From the NCBI GenBank assembly GCA_025964405.1, contig JAOPYW010000318.1, forward strand, positions 1-7,878: a stretch of 7,878 bases of DNA. The letters run 5' to 3'. This DNA is from Thermoleophilia bacterium (lineage in GTDB: Bacteria; Actinomycetota; Thermoleophilia; Gaiellales; SKUG01). The position numbers were made by a program, and so were the translations under genes. Shown piece by piece: positions 1 to 6,012 of this stretch (positions within the stretch are counted from its first letter, which is position 1; each line of letters starts with the position of its first letter). Under the pieces are notes generated by a model. The model saw nothing but the letters and a program-made list of their open reading frames with translations. It was not told where the DNA came from and did no database searches.

Positions 1-72
1 GCCCGGGGCGTCGCCTCGGTGGTCGACGCGCCGCGGGGCTGATCGAGCTCCCGGGCGCGACGTCGCGCATCG
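1..72. other. Unassigned left edge, possible end of an upstream gene
   Basis: No complete gene fits here. On the plus strand, frame 1 closes at a TGA at 40-42, frame 2 closes at a TGA at 113-115, and frame 3 stays open to 455. The frame-3 translation of about 39-126 (core GLIELPGATSRIGARALAEQ) reads like ordinary protein. It then turns into Arg/His-rich shadow sequence opposite the membrane segment of the next gene. The edge could hold the tail of an upstream gene, or the true start of the next gene interrupted by a frameshift. The sequence shown cannot decide between these. Confidence 0.25.
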
Positions 73-747
73 GTGCGCGTGCACTGGCGGAGCAGTGGGT
101 ACCAGAGCTGCGTGAAGATCTGGGCACATGTCATCGCCACCGTCGTCGGGCTCGCTGTCGCGGGCCTCATCGTGTTCCTCGTGTTCGGGAGCGCATCGCG
201 GGAGGGCGCGCTGCAGGACGGCACCGCCGGCAACCGCGCGACGGAGGACGGGGCGTTGTGCGGCACCGTCGCCGTCGCCGACATCAACACGCCCGCGGCG
301 CGCCGCACGGCCCTCAAGAACGCACCGGCCGTCTACAACAAGCTCGACGTGCAGATCGAGTTCCCCCAGGCCGCCGGCAAGGCGTGGCTGGCGCGGGTGC
401 AGGCGAGCAGCGGGCTCTGCATCGACGAAGTCAGGTATGGCGAGAACCCGGGTGACACCACGTCGATCTCGATGAGCACCGTCGCGCGGGTCAGTGCGGC
501 CGAAGCCTCGGCCTACACCGGGGCCGCGCTGGTGGCCGCCGGACAGAAGCCGCTCGACGGGCGCAACCTCTCGGTGGTGACGTTCGTCGGCGACCAGAAG
601 CGTTCGATCTATTTCAGCATCCGAGCGTATGACGCGTACATCGCGCAGCGCCGCGGCCTCGGTCTCGGGTCGACCGTCGCCGACCTCATCGAGTTCCGGC
701 GCGTGACGAACTTCAAGGGCGACATCCGCATCAACGGGTGGAGCTAG
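73..747 (+). CDS. Single-pass membrane-anchored protein of unknown function
   Basis: I do not recognise this 224-residue protein. It has a short N-terminal stretch, then one hydrophobic segment at about residues 19-39 (VIATVVGLAVAGLIVFLVFG) with a positively charged residue (K15) before it. About 185 residues follow and are probably outside the membrane. That part holds two cysteines (C63 and C116) that could form a disulfide, and a mixed alpha/beta-looking sequence ending in the polar GDIRINGWS. No lipobox, catalytic motif or repeat is visible. The start is uncertain. GTG 73 gives the longest frame but lacks a clear ribosome binding site; GTG 112 gives a 211-residue protein starting MKIWAHV and overlaps the frame-2 stop as GTGA. 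The high third-position GC over the length supports real coding. A 104-bp gap separates it from polA on the same strand. Its function cannot be assigned. Confidence 0.7.
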   Translation: MRVHWRSSGYQSCVKIWAHVIATVVGLAVAGLIVFLVFGSASREGALQDGTAGNRATEDGALCGTVAVADINTPAARRTALKNAPAVYNKLDVQIEFPQAAGKAWLARVQASSGLCIDEVRYGENPGDTTSISMSTVARVSAAEASAYTGAALVAAGQKPLDGRNLSVVTFVGDQKRSIYFSIRAYDAYIAQRRGLGLGSTVADLIEFRRVTNFKGDIRINGWS

Positions 748-768
748 CCTGCGCGATCGACGCAGGTT
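746..768 (+). terminator. Small hairpin after the membrane protein gene
   Basis: A 6-bp perfect stem (748-753 with 761-766) encloses a 7-base loop. One G-U and one A-U pair reaching into the stop codon extend it to 8 pairs. It lies immediately after the stop at 745-747, a typical place for a terminator, but only two T residues follow. It may be a weak or factor-assisted terminator. Confidence 0.3.
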
Positions 769-841
769 CCGCGCCCCGACGCTCCCGGCCCGACGACCCG
801 GCGCGATAGGCTCGCTCGGGGCATTCCGCCCGCGATCGAGC

Positions 842-845
842 GAGG
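842..845 (+). promoter_or_regulatory. Ribosome binding site of polA
   Basis: GAGG lies 6 bases before the ATG at 852, a good Shine-Dalgarno match and spacing. This fixes the polA start. Further upstream, TAGGCT at 807-812 fits the loose actinobacterial -10 pattern TAnnnT, but no convincing -35 accompanies it. Confidence 0.6.
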
Positions 846-851
846 TACCAC

Positions 852-3602
852 ATGGCCGCAGGCGCCAAAGAGAAGGTCAAGACGAGCGACTTCGACGACG
901 TGCCTGCACGTGACGCGTCGCTGTTCCTGATCGACGGGTCGTCGCTCGCCTACCGCTCCTTCTTCGCCCTGCCCCAGGAGATCGCGACCGCCGACGGGCG
1001 CCCGACGAACGCGCTGCTCGGGTTCTCGAACATGCTCATCAAGCTCATCACGGAGTTCGAGCCCGGCACCGTGATCGTCGCCTGGGATGTCGGAGGCGGC
1101 ACCAAGCGCCGCGAGGAGTTCCCCGAGTACAAGTCGCAGCGCCCGCCGATGCCCGACCTGCTCTCGCAGCAGTGGCCGCACTTCATGCCGCTCGTCGAGG
1201 CGTTCGGGTTCACCAACGTGAGCATGGTCGGGTACGAGGCCGACGACGTCATCGGCACCCTCTCGAAGTGGGCCACCGACGCCGGCACGCGCACGTGCAT
1301 CGTCACCTACGACCGCGACGCCATGCAGCTGGTCGACGACAACACGGTCGTGCTCATGACGACCAAGGGGGTCTCCGAGACCGCCGCGTTCACGCCCGAG
1401 CGCGTGCAGCTGCGCTACGACGTGCGGCCCGAGCAGATCCCCGACTTCATCGCGCTGCGCGGCGACACGTCAGACAACATCCCGGGTATCCCCGGCGTGG
1501 GCGACAAGACCGCGGCCGACCTGCTCAAGACCTTCGGTACGCTCGAGGAGATCCTCGCCAACATCGACAAGGTCACGGGGGCCAAGCGCAAGGAGAACCT
1601 CGCGAACTTCGGTGACCAGTCGGCGATGAGCAAGCGCCTCGCGACGATCGTGCGCGACCTGCCGCTCGAGGTCGACCTGCCCGCCCTGCACGCCGCACCG
1701 CCGGATCGCTCGCGCCTCGCCGAGCTCTTCCAGACCTTCGAGTTCCGCACGCTTGCCCGCCGCGTCGCCGAGCTCGACCTCACCGGCGCCGGCGAGGGCA
1801 AGCGCGCGGCCGCCACCGGAGGCCCCGACACCGGCAACGCCACGACGGAGAGCTTCGTGCCCGCTCCCGAGCCCAGCGAACTCGTGTCGGCGCGTCTCGT
1901 GAGCCCGCAGCAGCTCACCTCGATCCTCGACGCGCGACCGCGCGGGGCCGACAGCGAAGTTCCCGTGCTCGTGCGGGTGGAGCCGGGTTCCGGTTCGGCC
2001 GACGACGTCGCGACCGTCGCGGTGTTCGTCGAGGAGGGTGTTCCCGATGGCGGCACCCACAGCCACTGGGTGGCGGTCATGCAGGGGGAGCTGTCGTCGA
2101 TCATCGCGCCGCTCGCGGGTCGACGCCTGTTCACGTTCGACCACAAGGCGCTCCCCGGCGCGCTGCGCACCAACGAGTGCGCCGACGACCTGCTGCTCAC
2201 CACCTACCTGGCGCAGCCGGGTCGACGCACGTTCCTGCTCGGCGAGGTGCTCGGCGAGGAGGGGCTGCGCGCACGCGTCGCGCTCGCGAACCCAGACCCC
2301 GAGCTCGAGGCGCTCGCCGCCCAGGTCGCGCTGCTCGAGCAGCTCCGCGACATCCAGCTCGACAAGCTCCGGGCCTGGGGCATGGAGGAGCTGTATCGCG
2401 ACATCGAACTGCCGACGCTGCGCGTGCTCGTCGAGCTCGAGAACACCGGCATCAAGATCGACGACTACCGCATGGGCGAGATCAACGCGAAGGTCGCCGA
2501 CCAGCTCGACGAGCTCGTCGATCGTGCGTACGAGCTGGTCGGTCACGAGTTCAACCTCGGTTCGCCCAAGCAGCTCGGCACCATCCTCTTCGACGAGCTC
2601 GGCCTGCCCTCACAGCGCAGCGGCAAGACGGGGTTCTCGACCGACGCGCGCGTGCTGCGTGACCTGCGTGACATGCACCCGATCATCCCGGTGATCGAGC
2701 AGTGGCGCGAGCTCTCCAAGCTCAAGGGCACCTACCTCGACACGCTCCCGGAGCTCGCCGACCCGAGGACGCACCGCATCCACACGACCTTCTCGCAGAC
2801 CGTCGCCGCGACCGGGCGCCTGTCGAGCATCAACCCGAACCTGCAGAACATCCCGGTGCGCACCCCGGTGGGCCGCGAGATCCGCTCGGCGTTCGTGCCC
2901 GACACGGGGTGCCGCTTCGTGTCGGTCGACTACTCGCAGGTCGAGCTCCGCCTGCTCGCCCACATCTCGCAGGAGCCTCGGCTCATCGACGTGTTCACCC
3001 GGGGTGAGGACGTGCACACGATGACGGCCGCAGAGGTCGCGGGCGTCGAGCCCAGCGAGGTCACGCGGGAGCAGCGCTCGGCCGCGAAGGCGATCAACTT
3101 CGGCATCATCTACGGCATCTCGAGCTACGGGCTCTCACAGAACCTGCAGATCAGTCGCGAGGCCGCGCAGGAGTACATCGACCGCTACCTCGGTCGCTAC
3201 CCGCATGTCAGTGACTTCATCGAGCGCACCATCGAATTCGCGACCGAGAACGCGTACGTCACGACCCTCTTCGGTCGTCGACGGCCGATCCTCGAGCTGC
3301 GCAGCCGCGCCTACGCGCAGCGCCAGCTGGGCGAGCGCCTGGCCGTCAACACGATCCTGCAGGGCACCGCGGCCGACATCATGAAGGTCGCGATGATCCG
3401 CACGCACGATGCACTGAAGGCCGGCGGTTACGCGGCACGCATCGTGCTGCAGATCCACGACGAACTGCTGCTCGAGGTGCCCGAGGCCGAGGTCGTCGAG
3501 GTGACCCGGCTGGTGAAGCGGGAGATGGCCGGCGCCTTCGAGATGGTGCCGCCGCTCGAGGTCGACGGCGGCTCGGGCGTGAACTGGCTCGACGCGAAGT
3601 AG
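852..3602 (+). CDS. polA: DNA polymerase I
   Basis: This 916-residue family A polymerase fills gaps in repair and replaces RNA primers on the lagging strand. The N-terminal 5' nuclease spans about residues 22-305. It shows LFLIDGSSLAYRSFFAL with D28, the metal-binding EADD at 129-132, YDRDAMQLV at 153-161, and the helix-hairpin-helix-like GDTSDNIPGIPGVGDKT at 204-220. The middle region (about 345-510) matches the 3'-5' exonuclease position but has no D-x-E Exo I motif, so proofreading is probably absent, as in mycobacterial and Taq enzymes. The polymerase domain (about 515-916) has TGRLSS at 654-659, motif A VDYSQVELR with D693, motif B with R742, K746, F750 and Y754, and motif C QIHDELLLEVPE with D870. 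All polymerase catalytic residues are present. Length is normal for the family. The gene is probably transcribed alone, ending at the hairpin at 3617-3650. Confidence 0.98.
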   Translation: MAAGAKEKVKTSDFDDVPARDASLFLIDGSSLAYRSFFALPQEIATADGRPTNALLGFSNMLIKLITEFEPGTVIVAWDVGGGTKRREEFPEYKSQRPPMPDLLSQQWPHFMPLVEAFGFTNVSMVGYEADDVIGTLSKWATDAGTRTCIVTYDRDAMQLVDDNTVVLMTTKGVSETAAFTPERVQLRYDVRPEQIPDFIALRGDTSDNIPGIPGVGDKTAADLLKTFGTLEEILANIDKVTGAKRKENLANFGDQSAMSKRLATIVRDLPLEVDLPALHAAPPDRSRLAELFQTFEFRTLARRVAELDLTGAGEGKRAAATGGPDTGNATTESFVPAPEPSELVSARLVSPQQLTSILDARPRGADSEVPVLVRVEPGSGSADDVATVAVFVEEGVPDGGTHSHWVAVMQGELSSIIAPLAGRRLFTFDHKALPGALRTNECADDLLLTTYLAQPGRRTFLLGEVLGEEGLRARVALANPDPELEALAAQVALLEQLRDIQLDKLRAWGMEELYRDIELPTLRVLVELENTGIKIDDYRMGEINAKVADQLDELVDRAYELVGHEFNLGSPKQLGTILFDELGLPSQRSGKTGFSTDARVLRDLRDMHPIIPVIEQWRELSKLKGTYLDTLPELADPRTHRIHTTFSQTVAATGRLSSINPNLQNIPVRTPVGREIRSAFVPDTGCRFVSVDYSQVELRLLAHISQEPRLIDVFTRGEDVHTMTAAEVAGVEPSEVTREQRSAAKAINFGIIYGISSYGLSQNLQISREAAQEYIDRYLGRYPHVSDFIERTIEFATENAYVTTLFGRRRPILELRSRAYAQRQLGERLAVNTILQGTAADIMKVAMIRTHDALKAGGYAARIVLQIHDELLLEVPEAEVVEVTRLVKREMAGAFEMVPPLEVDGGSGVNWLDAK

Positions 3603-3616
3603 TCCTGACGACACAC

Positions 3617-3650
3617 GGGGCCCCGATCGGCTTGCAGCGATCGGGGCCCC
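3617..3650 (+). terminator. Strong GC-rich terminator hairpin after polA
   Basis: A perfect 13-bp inverted repeat (3617-3629 with 3638-3650, arm GGGGCCCCGATCG) surrounds an 8-base loop, starting 15 bases after the polA stop. It is followed by TGTT and not by a long T run. It stands between polA and the convergent small gene at 3760-3969, so it may also block transcription coming from the other side. Confidence 0.85.
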
Positions 3651-3697
3651 TGTTCGAATGTGTCATCACGTTGGTCTCATGACCCCCGGTGCAGGTC

Positions 3698-3735
3698 CGG
3701 AGGCGAGTGCTCATGCGGAGACCGCTCGGCCTCCG
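3698..3735 (-). terminator. Possible terminator hairpin of the KGG protein gene
   Basis: CGGAGGC at 3698-3704 pairs with GCCTCCG at 3729-3735. After a one-base bulge (3728), three to four more pairs form (3705-3708 with 3724-3727). In the minus direction it begins 24 bases after the stop of the KGG gene. There is no T run, so it is weaker evidence than the 3617-3650 hairpin, which would lie further downstream on the same transcript. Confidence 0.4.
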
Positions 3736-3759
3736 CCGTATGGGGCGGGCGCGGGTTCA

Positions 3760-3969
3760 TCAGCTCTTCGCCGACGCCTTGCCGCCCTTGCGCCCGGCAG
3801 CCACCTTCTGGGCGTGGGTACCACCCTGGCTCGAGTTGCCCGATCCGGAGTGCGACGCCTTGCCGCCGTTGTGCGACGCGTCGGGGCTGTTGGCAATCTT
3901 CGCGGCTCGCTCCTTGGACATACCCTTGTCCTTGAGCGCCTCGTACTGCTTGTCGTTCTTGACGGCCAT
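3760..3969 (-). CDS. Small KGG-motif, stress-type protein
   Basis: This 69-residue hydrophilic, basic protein starts MAVKNDKQYEALKDKGMSKE. The first half is a short helix-forming segment with the recognisable pattern YEALKDKGMSKERAAKIAN. The second half is rich in Gly, Ser, Lys and His and carries two glycine-lysine motifs, NGGKAS and, near the end, AAGRKGGKASAKS. Proteins of this type are small, usually annotated hypothetical, DUF7218-like or KGG-domain stress-induced proteins, and their biochemical role is not established. There is no signal peptide or membrane segment. The start was set at 3969 because GGGAGG lies 6 bases before it; an ATG at 3993 is in frame but lies upstream of that site and is less likely. 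The gene lies 111 bp after the amidase gene on the same strand and converges with polA. Confidence 0.85.
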   Translation of the reverse strand: MAVKNDKQYEALKDKGMSKERAAKIANSPDASHNGGKASHSGSGNSSQGGTHAQKVAAGRKGGKASAKS

Positions 3970-3975
3970 ACGGAA

Positions 3976-3981
3976 CCTCCC
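3976..3981 (-). promoter_or_regulatory. Ribosome binding site that decides the KGG protein start
   Basis: Read on the minus strand, GGGAGG is followed by a 6-base spacer (TTCCGT) and ATG at 3969. It is the strongest Shine-Dalgarno sequence in the window and argues against the longer in-frame start at 3993. Confidence 0.75.
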
Positions 3982-4043
3982 GTAGTCGTTCATCCGTTGC
4001 GGCTCGTGGGGGAACGGTGCCCGAGCGCGACGCGGATAACCGC

Positions 4044-4081
4044 ACGTCAGGGAGCTATCGGCAGGTTGGGGGGCCTGACGT
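4044..4081 (-). repeat. Inverted repeat at the amidase stop codon
   Basis: ACGTCAGG at 4044-4051 is the reverse complement of CCTGACGT at 4074-4081, an 8-bp stem with a 22-base loop. The right arm also lies in the perfect 10-base palindrome CTGACGTCAG at 4075-4084, which overlaps the amidase stop at 4081-4083. It could be a terminator-like hairpin for the amidase gene or an operator upstream of the KGG gene. There is no T run. Confidence 0.35.
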
Positions 4082-4818
4082 CAGCGCGGGACGAGTGAGC
4101 GCTTCCACGCCGCCCACGGGAAATTCGAGGCGGGATCCGACCGGTCGACGGGCTGCACGTCGCGATGCCGTACGACTGCCTCGACCGGGATGTCGTACCG
4201 GGTCGCGAGATACCGAACCAGACGCGTCAACGCGTCGCGCTGCGCAGACGGGAAGGGGTCGATGCCCGTGTTGTCGTTGACCAGCTCGATGCCGATCGAC
4301 AGGTCGTTCCACCCGTTGGTCGCCACGTGGAACGCCGCCTCGTCGTCAGGCACGAACTGCAGGATGCGCCCGTCGCGGTCGATGCCGTACTGCGAGGCCG
4401 CGCGCGCCGACGGCCGCGCGAAGAACGCGCGCAGCTGGAACACGCTGCCAAACCCGCTCCCCGGTGTGCCACCCCCCGTGCCGTGCACGACGATGGCACC
4501 GGGTGCCAACGAGGCGGGTCGATCGCGATACACGCGTGCCGAACCTGCTGCCCGGTACTGCGGCACCAGTGCGGCCGTGACGAGCGGCGGCGTGCCCAGT
4601 GGCAGCACCGGTGTTCGGGTCGAGACGCCGTCGGTGCGCAGCTCGGCGAACGACAGCGCCGCCGCTGACGGGGGCGGCGGCGTCGGGATCTGGACCGCAG
4701 GTCTCCCGTCGGAGGCGTCGGTCGTCGATCGGAGCGGCGCGGAGGTGATGAGCATGAGCACGGCGAGGAGTGCGAGGCCCGCCGTGACCACGAGACTGCG
4801 TGGGGGCAACGCGTGCAT
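4081..4818 (-). CDS. Exported N-acetylmuramoyl-L-alanine amidase (Amidase_2 family)
   Basis: The predicted enzyme cuts the bond between N-acetylmuramic acid and L-alanine in peptidoglycan or its fragments. It has 245 residues from the ATG at 4818. It begins with a signal peptide or anchor (LVVTAGLALLAVLMLITSA, about residues 9-27), then a Pro/Ala-rich linker, then a zinc amidase domain from about residue 95. Zinc ligands by pattern are H112 (IVVHGTGGGT), H218 (VRHRDVQP) and D228 (SDP); E178 lies in SIGIELV, and H164 is in AFHVATNGW. The position of the AmpD-type catalytic lysine, eight residues after the second zinc histidine, is Arg (R226). Neither start has a good ribosome binding site: GTG 4854 adds 12 residues, and GGGGGAG lies 18 bases before that. 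It follows the SDR gene by 36-72 bp on the same strand, so co-transcription is plausible. Cell-wall turnover or remodelling is likely. Confidence 0.9.
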   Translation of the reverse strand: MHALPPRSLVVTAGLALLAVLMLITSAPLRSTTDASDGRPAVQIPTPPPPSAAALSFAELRTDGVSTRTPVLPLGTPPLVTAALVPQYRAAGSARVYRDRPASLAPGAIVVHGTGGGTPGSGFGSVFQLRAFFARPSARAASQYGIDRDGRILQFVPDDEAAFHVATNGWNDLSIGIELVNDNTGIDPFPSAQRDALTRLVRYLATRYDIPVEAVVRHRDVQPVDRSDPASNFPWAAWKRSLVPR

Positions 4819-4890
4819 GGAGGGAGGTTGGGCGCAGGCCGCGCTCGAGTTCACGCGGCGCTGCGCCCAGCGCTCCCCCTTGGACCCCGA

Positions 4891-5742
4891 TCAGCCGTTG
4901 ACGACCGTGCCGCCGTTCACGTGGATGACCTGGCCGGTGACGTAGGAGCTGTCCTGCGACGCGAGGTAGACGTAGGCCGGGGCGAGCTCCTCCGGCTGGC
5001 CCGGTCGCTGCATCGGCACGTCCTGACCGAACTTCGCGACCTCCTCCTCGCTGAACGAGGCGGGGATGAGCGGGGTCCAGATCGGACCGGGCGCGACGCC
5101 GTTGACACGGATGCCACGTTCGACCAGCTGGCCCGAGAGCGAGCGGGTGAACGACGTGATCGCGCCCTTGGTGGTGGCGTAGTCGACGAGTTCGGGCTTG
5201 CCCTTGTAGTTGGTCACGGAGGTGGTGTTGATGATCGTGGAGCCCTCCGACAGGTGCTTGAGGGCAGTGCGGGTCACGTGGAACATCGCGAGGATGTTGG
5301 TGCGGAAGGTTCGTTCGACCTGCTCGGGCGTGATGTCCTCGAAGTCGGTGTCGACGTGCTGCTCGGCCGCGTTGTTCACGAGGATGTCGAGTCCGCCGAG
5401 TGCGTCGGCGGCCTGCGTGACGAGCTGCTCGCACCATGCGACCTCGGCGAGGTCACCGCTGAAGGTGTGGCAGGTGCGCCCCTCGGCCTCGACGAGGCGC
5501 TTGGTCTCGGCAGCGTCGGTCTCCTCGTCGAGGTAGGCGATCGCGACGTCTGCACCCTCGCGCGCGAAGAGCACGGCCACGGCGCGGCCGATGCCGCTGT
5601 CGCCGCCGGTGATGAGCGCCCGCTTGCCGGTGAGCTTGCCGGAGCCGCGGTACCACTCCGCGGCGTACTTGGGGCGGGGATGCATCTCGGCCTCGATGCC
5701 GGGCTGGCGGTCCTGGTGCTGGGGTGGAAGGGTGTTGGTCAT
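4891..5742 (-). CDS. NAD(P)-dependent short-chain dehydrogenase, general stress protein 39 type
   Basis: This 283-residue cytosolic oxidoreductase has the classical SDR features: the nucleotide-binding TGGDSGIG at 45-52, NNAA at 123-126, catalytic N149, S175 in NTTSVTNYKG, and Y188-x-x-x-K192 in YATTKG. PGPIWTPLIP follows at 218-227 and the C-terminal VTGQVIHVNGG is typical. About 40 residues precede the Rossmann fold and include PPQHQDRQPGIEAEMHPRP. That extension is characteristic of the subgroup containing Bacillus YdaD (general stress protein 39) and E. coli YghA, which act on aldehydes, ketones or alcohols. The exact substrate cannot be told from sequence. The start at 5742 is supported by GGAG 9 bases upstream. 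The reading frame stays open far upstream across rpsA, but that is a GC-rich artefact. It is the first gene of the minus-strand trio and diverges from rpsA. Confidence 0.95.
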   Translation of the reverse strand: MTNTLPPQHQDRQPGIEAEMHPRPKYAAEWYRGSGKLTGKRALITGGDSGIGRAVAVLFAREGADVAIAYLDEETDAAETKRLVEAEGRTCHTFSGDLAEVAWCEQLVTQAADALGGLDILVNNAAEQHVDTDFEDITPEQVERTFRTNILAMFHVTRTALKHLSEGSTIINTTSVTNYKGKPELVDYATTKGAITSFTRSLSGQLVERGIRVNGVAPGPIWTPLIPASFSEEEVAKFGQDVPMQRPGQPEELAPAYVYLASQDSSYVTGQVIHVNGGTVVNG

Positions 5743-5751
5743 GATGGAGTG

Positions 5752-5755
5752 CTCC
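5752..5755 (-). promoter_or_regulatory. Ribosome binding site of the SDR gene
   Basis: GGAG on the minus strand stands 9 bases before the ATG at 5742. It supports this start over in-frame codons further upstream. I found no clear minus-strand promoter between 5756 and 6012. Confidence 0.55.
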
Positions 5756-5865
5756 GGTGGAATTGGACGGTTCGACAGCCCGATCCCCGGCGATCGAACG
5801 GCTACACGTCTGCCGTTGCGCCGGTGCTCACAAACCCGATCTGCACGCCGTTCGCGCGGTGCATG

Positions 5866-5871
5866 TATAGT
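5866..5871 (+). promoter_or_regulatory. Candidate -10 element of the rpsA promoter
   Basis: TATAGT is the best -10-like hexamer in the 270-bp gap between the SDR gene and rpsA, standing out in GC-rich sequence. The matching -35 is poor (TGCACG at 5842-5847, 18 bases away). If used, transcription would start near 5878 and leave a leader of about 135 bases before the rpsA ATG. The same AT-rich spot reads TATACA on the other strand. Confidence 0.35.
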
Positions 5872-5900
5872 CGTTCGGTACCCATCAAGGGTCCGTATCC

Positions 5901-5921
5901 CGTGTGCACACGCACGCGTGC
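5901..5921. repeat. Two adjoining perfect palindromes in the rpsA leader
   Basis: CGTGTGCACACG at 5901-5912 is a perfect 12-base palindrome. GCACGCGTGC at 5912-5921 is a perfect 10-base palindrome sharing one base with it. They lie about 30-55 bases downstream of the candidate -10 box. They could be an operator for a dimeric repressor or part of leader RNA structure. Confidence 0.45.
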
Positions 5922-5929
5922 AGCGCAGA

Positions 5930-5964
5930 CGTGTCGACCACCCCTTCTCGGTGCCGACGACACG
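5930..5964 (+). promoter_or_regulatory. Leader hairpin upstream of rpsA
   Basis: A lower stem of 7 pairs (5930-5936, CGTGTCG, with 5958-5964, CGACACG), an asymmetric internal loop and an upper stem of 4 pairs (5939-5942, CACC, with 5950-5953, GGTG) close a 7-base loop CCTTCTC. It ends 48 bases before the rpsA start. E. coli S1 represses its own translation through leader hairpins; a similar role here is an inference. Confidence 0.4.
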
Positions 5965-5998
5965 GCGCGCGGATGCAGGCCTCGAATCGGCATCGAAC

Positions 5999-6002
5999 AG
6001 GA
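5999..6002 (+). promoter_or_regulatory. Weak ribosome binding site of rpsA
   Basis: AGGA stands 10 bases before the ATG at 6013. It is the only Shine-Dalgarno-like sequence near the start and is weak for a highly expressed ribosomal gene. Confidence 0.45.
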
Positions 6003-6012
6003 CACCAGCTAC

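Noticed and set aside
1415..2546. Large minus-strand open frames inside polA
   Set aside because: Their composition is Arg/Ser/Ala or Glu/Leu-rich, as expected for antisense frames of GC-rich genes. They lie wholly within a clearly coding polA.
5756..5865. SigB-like promoter for the SDR gene
   Set aside because: A GTTT occurs on the minus strand but no GGGTA-type -10 follows at a suitable distance, so stress sigma control cannot be claimed from sequence.
4813..6012. Long in-frame plus-strand extension upstream of rpsA
   Set aside because: It is open only because GC-rich sequence lacks stops. It runs antisense to the SDR and amidase genes, shows no S1 similarity, and the ATG at 6013 gives the normal S1 N-terminus.
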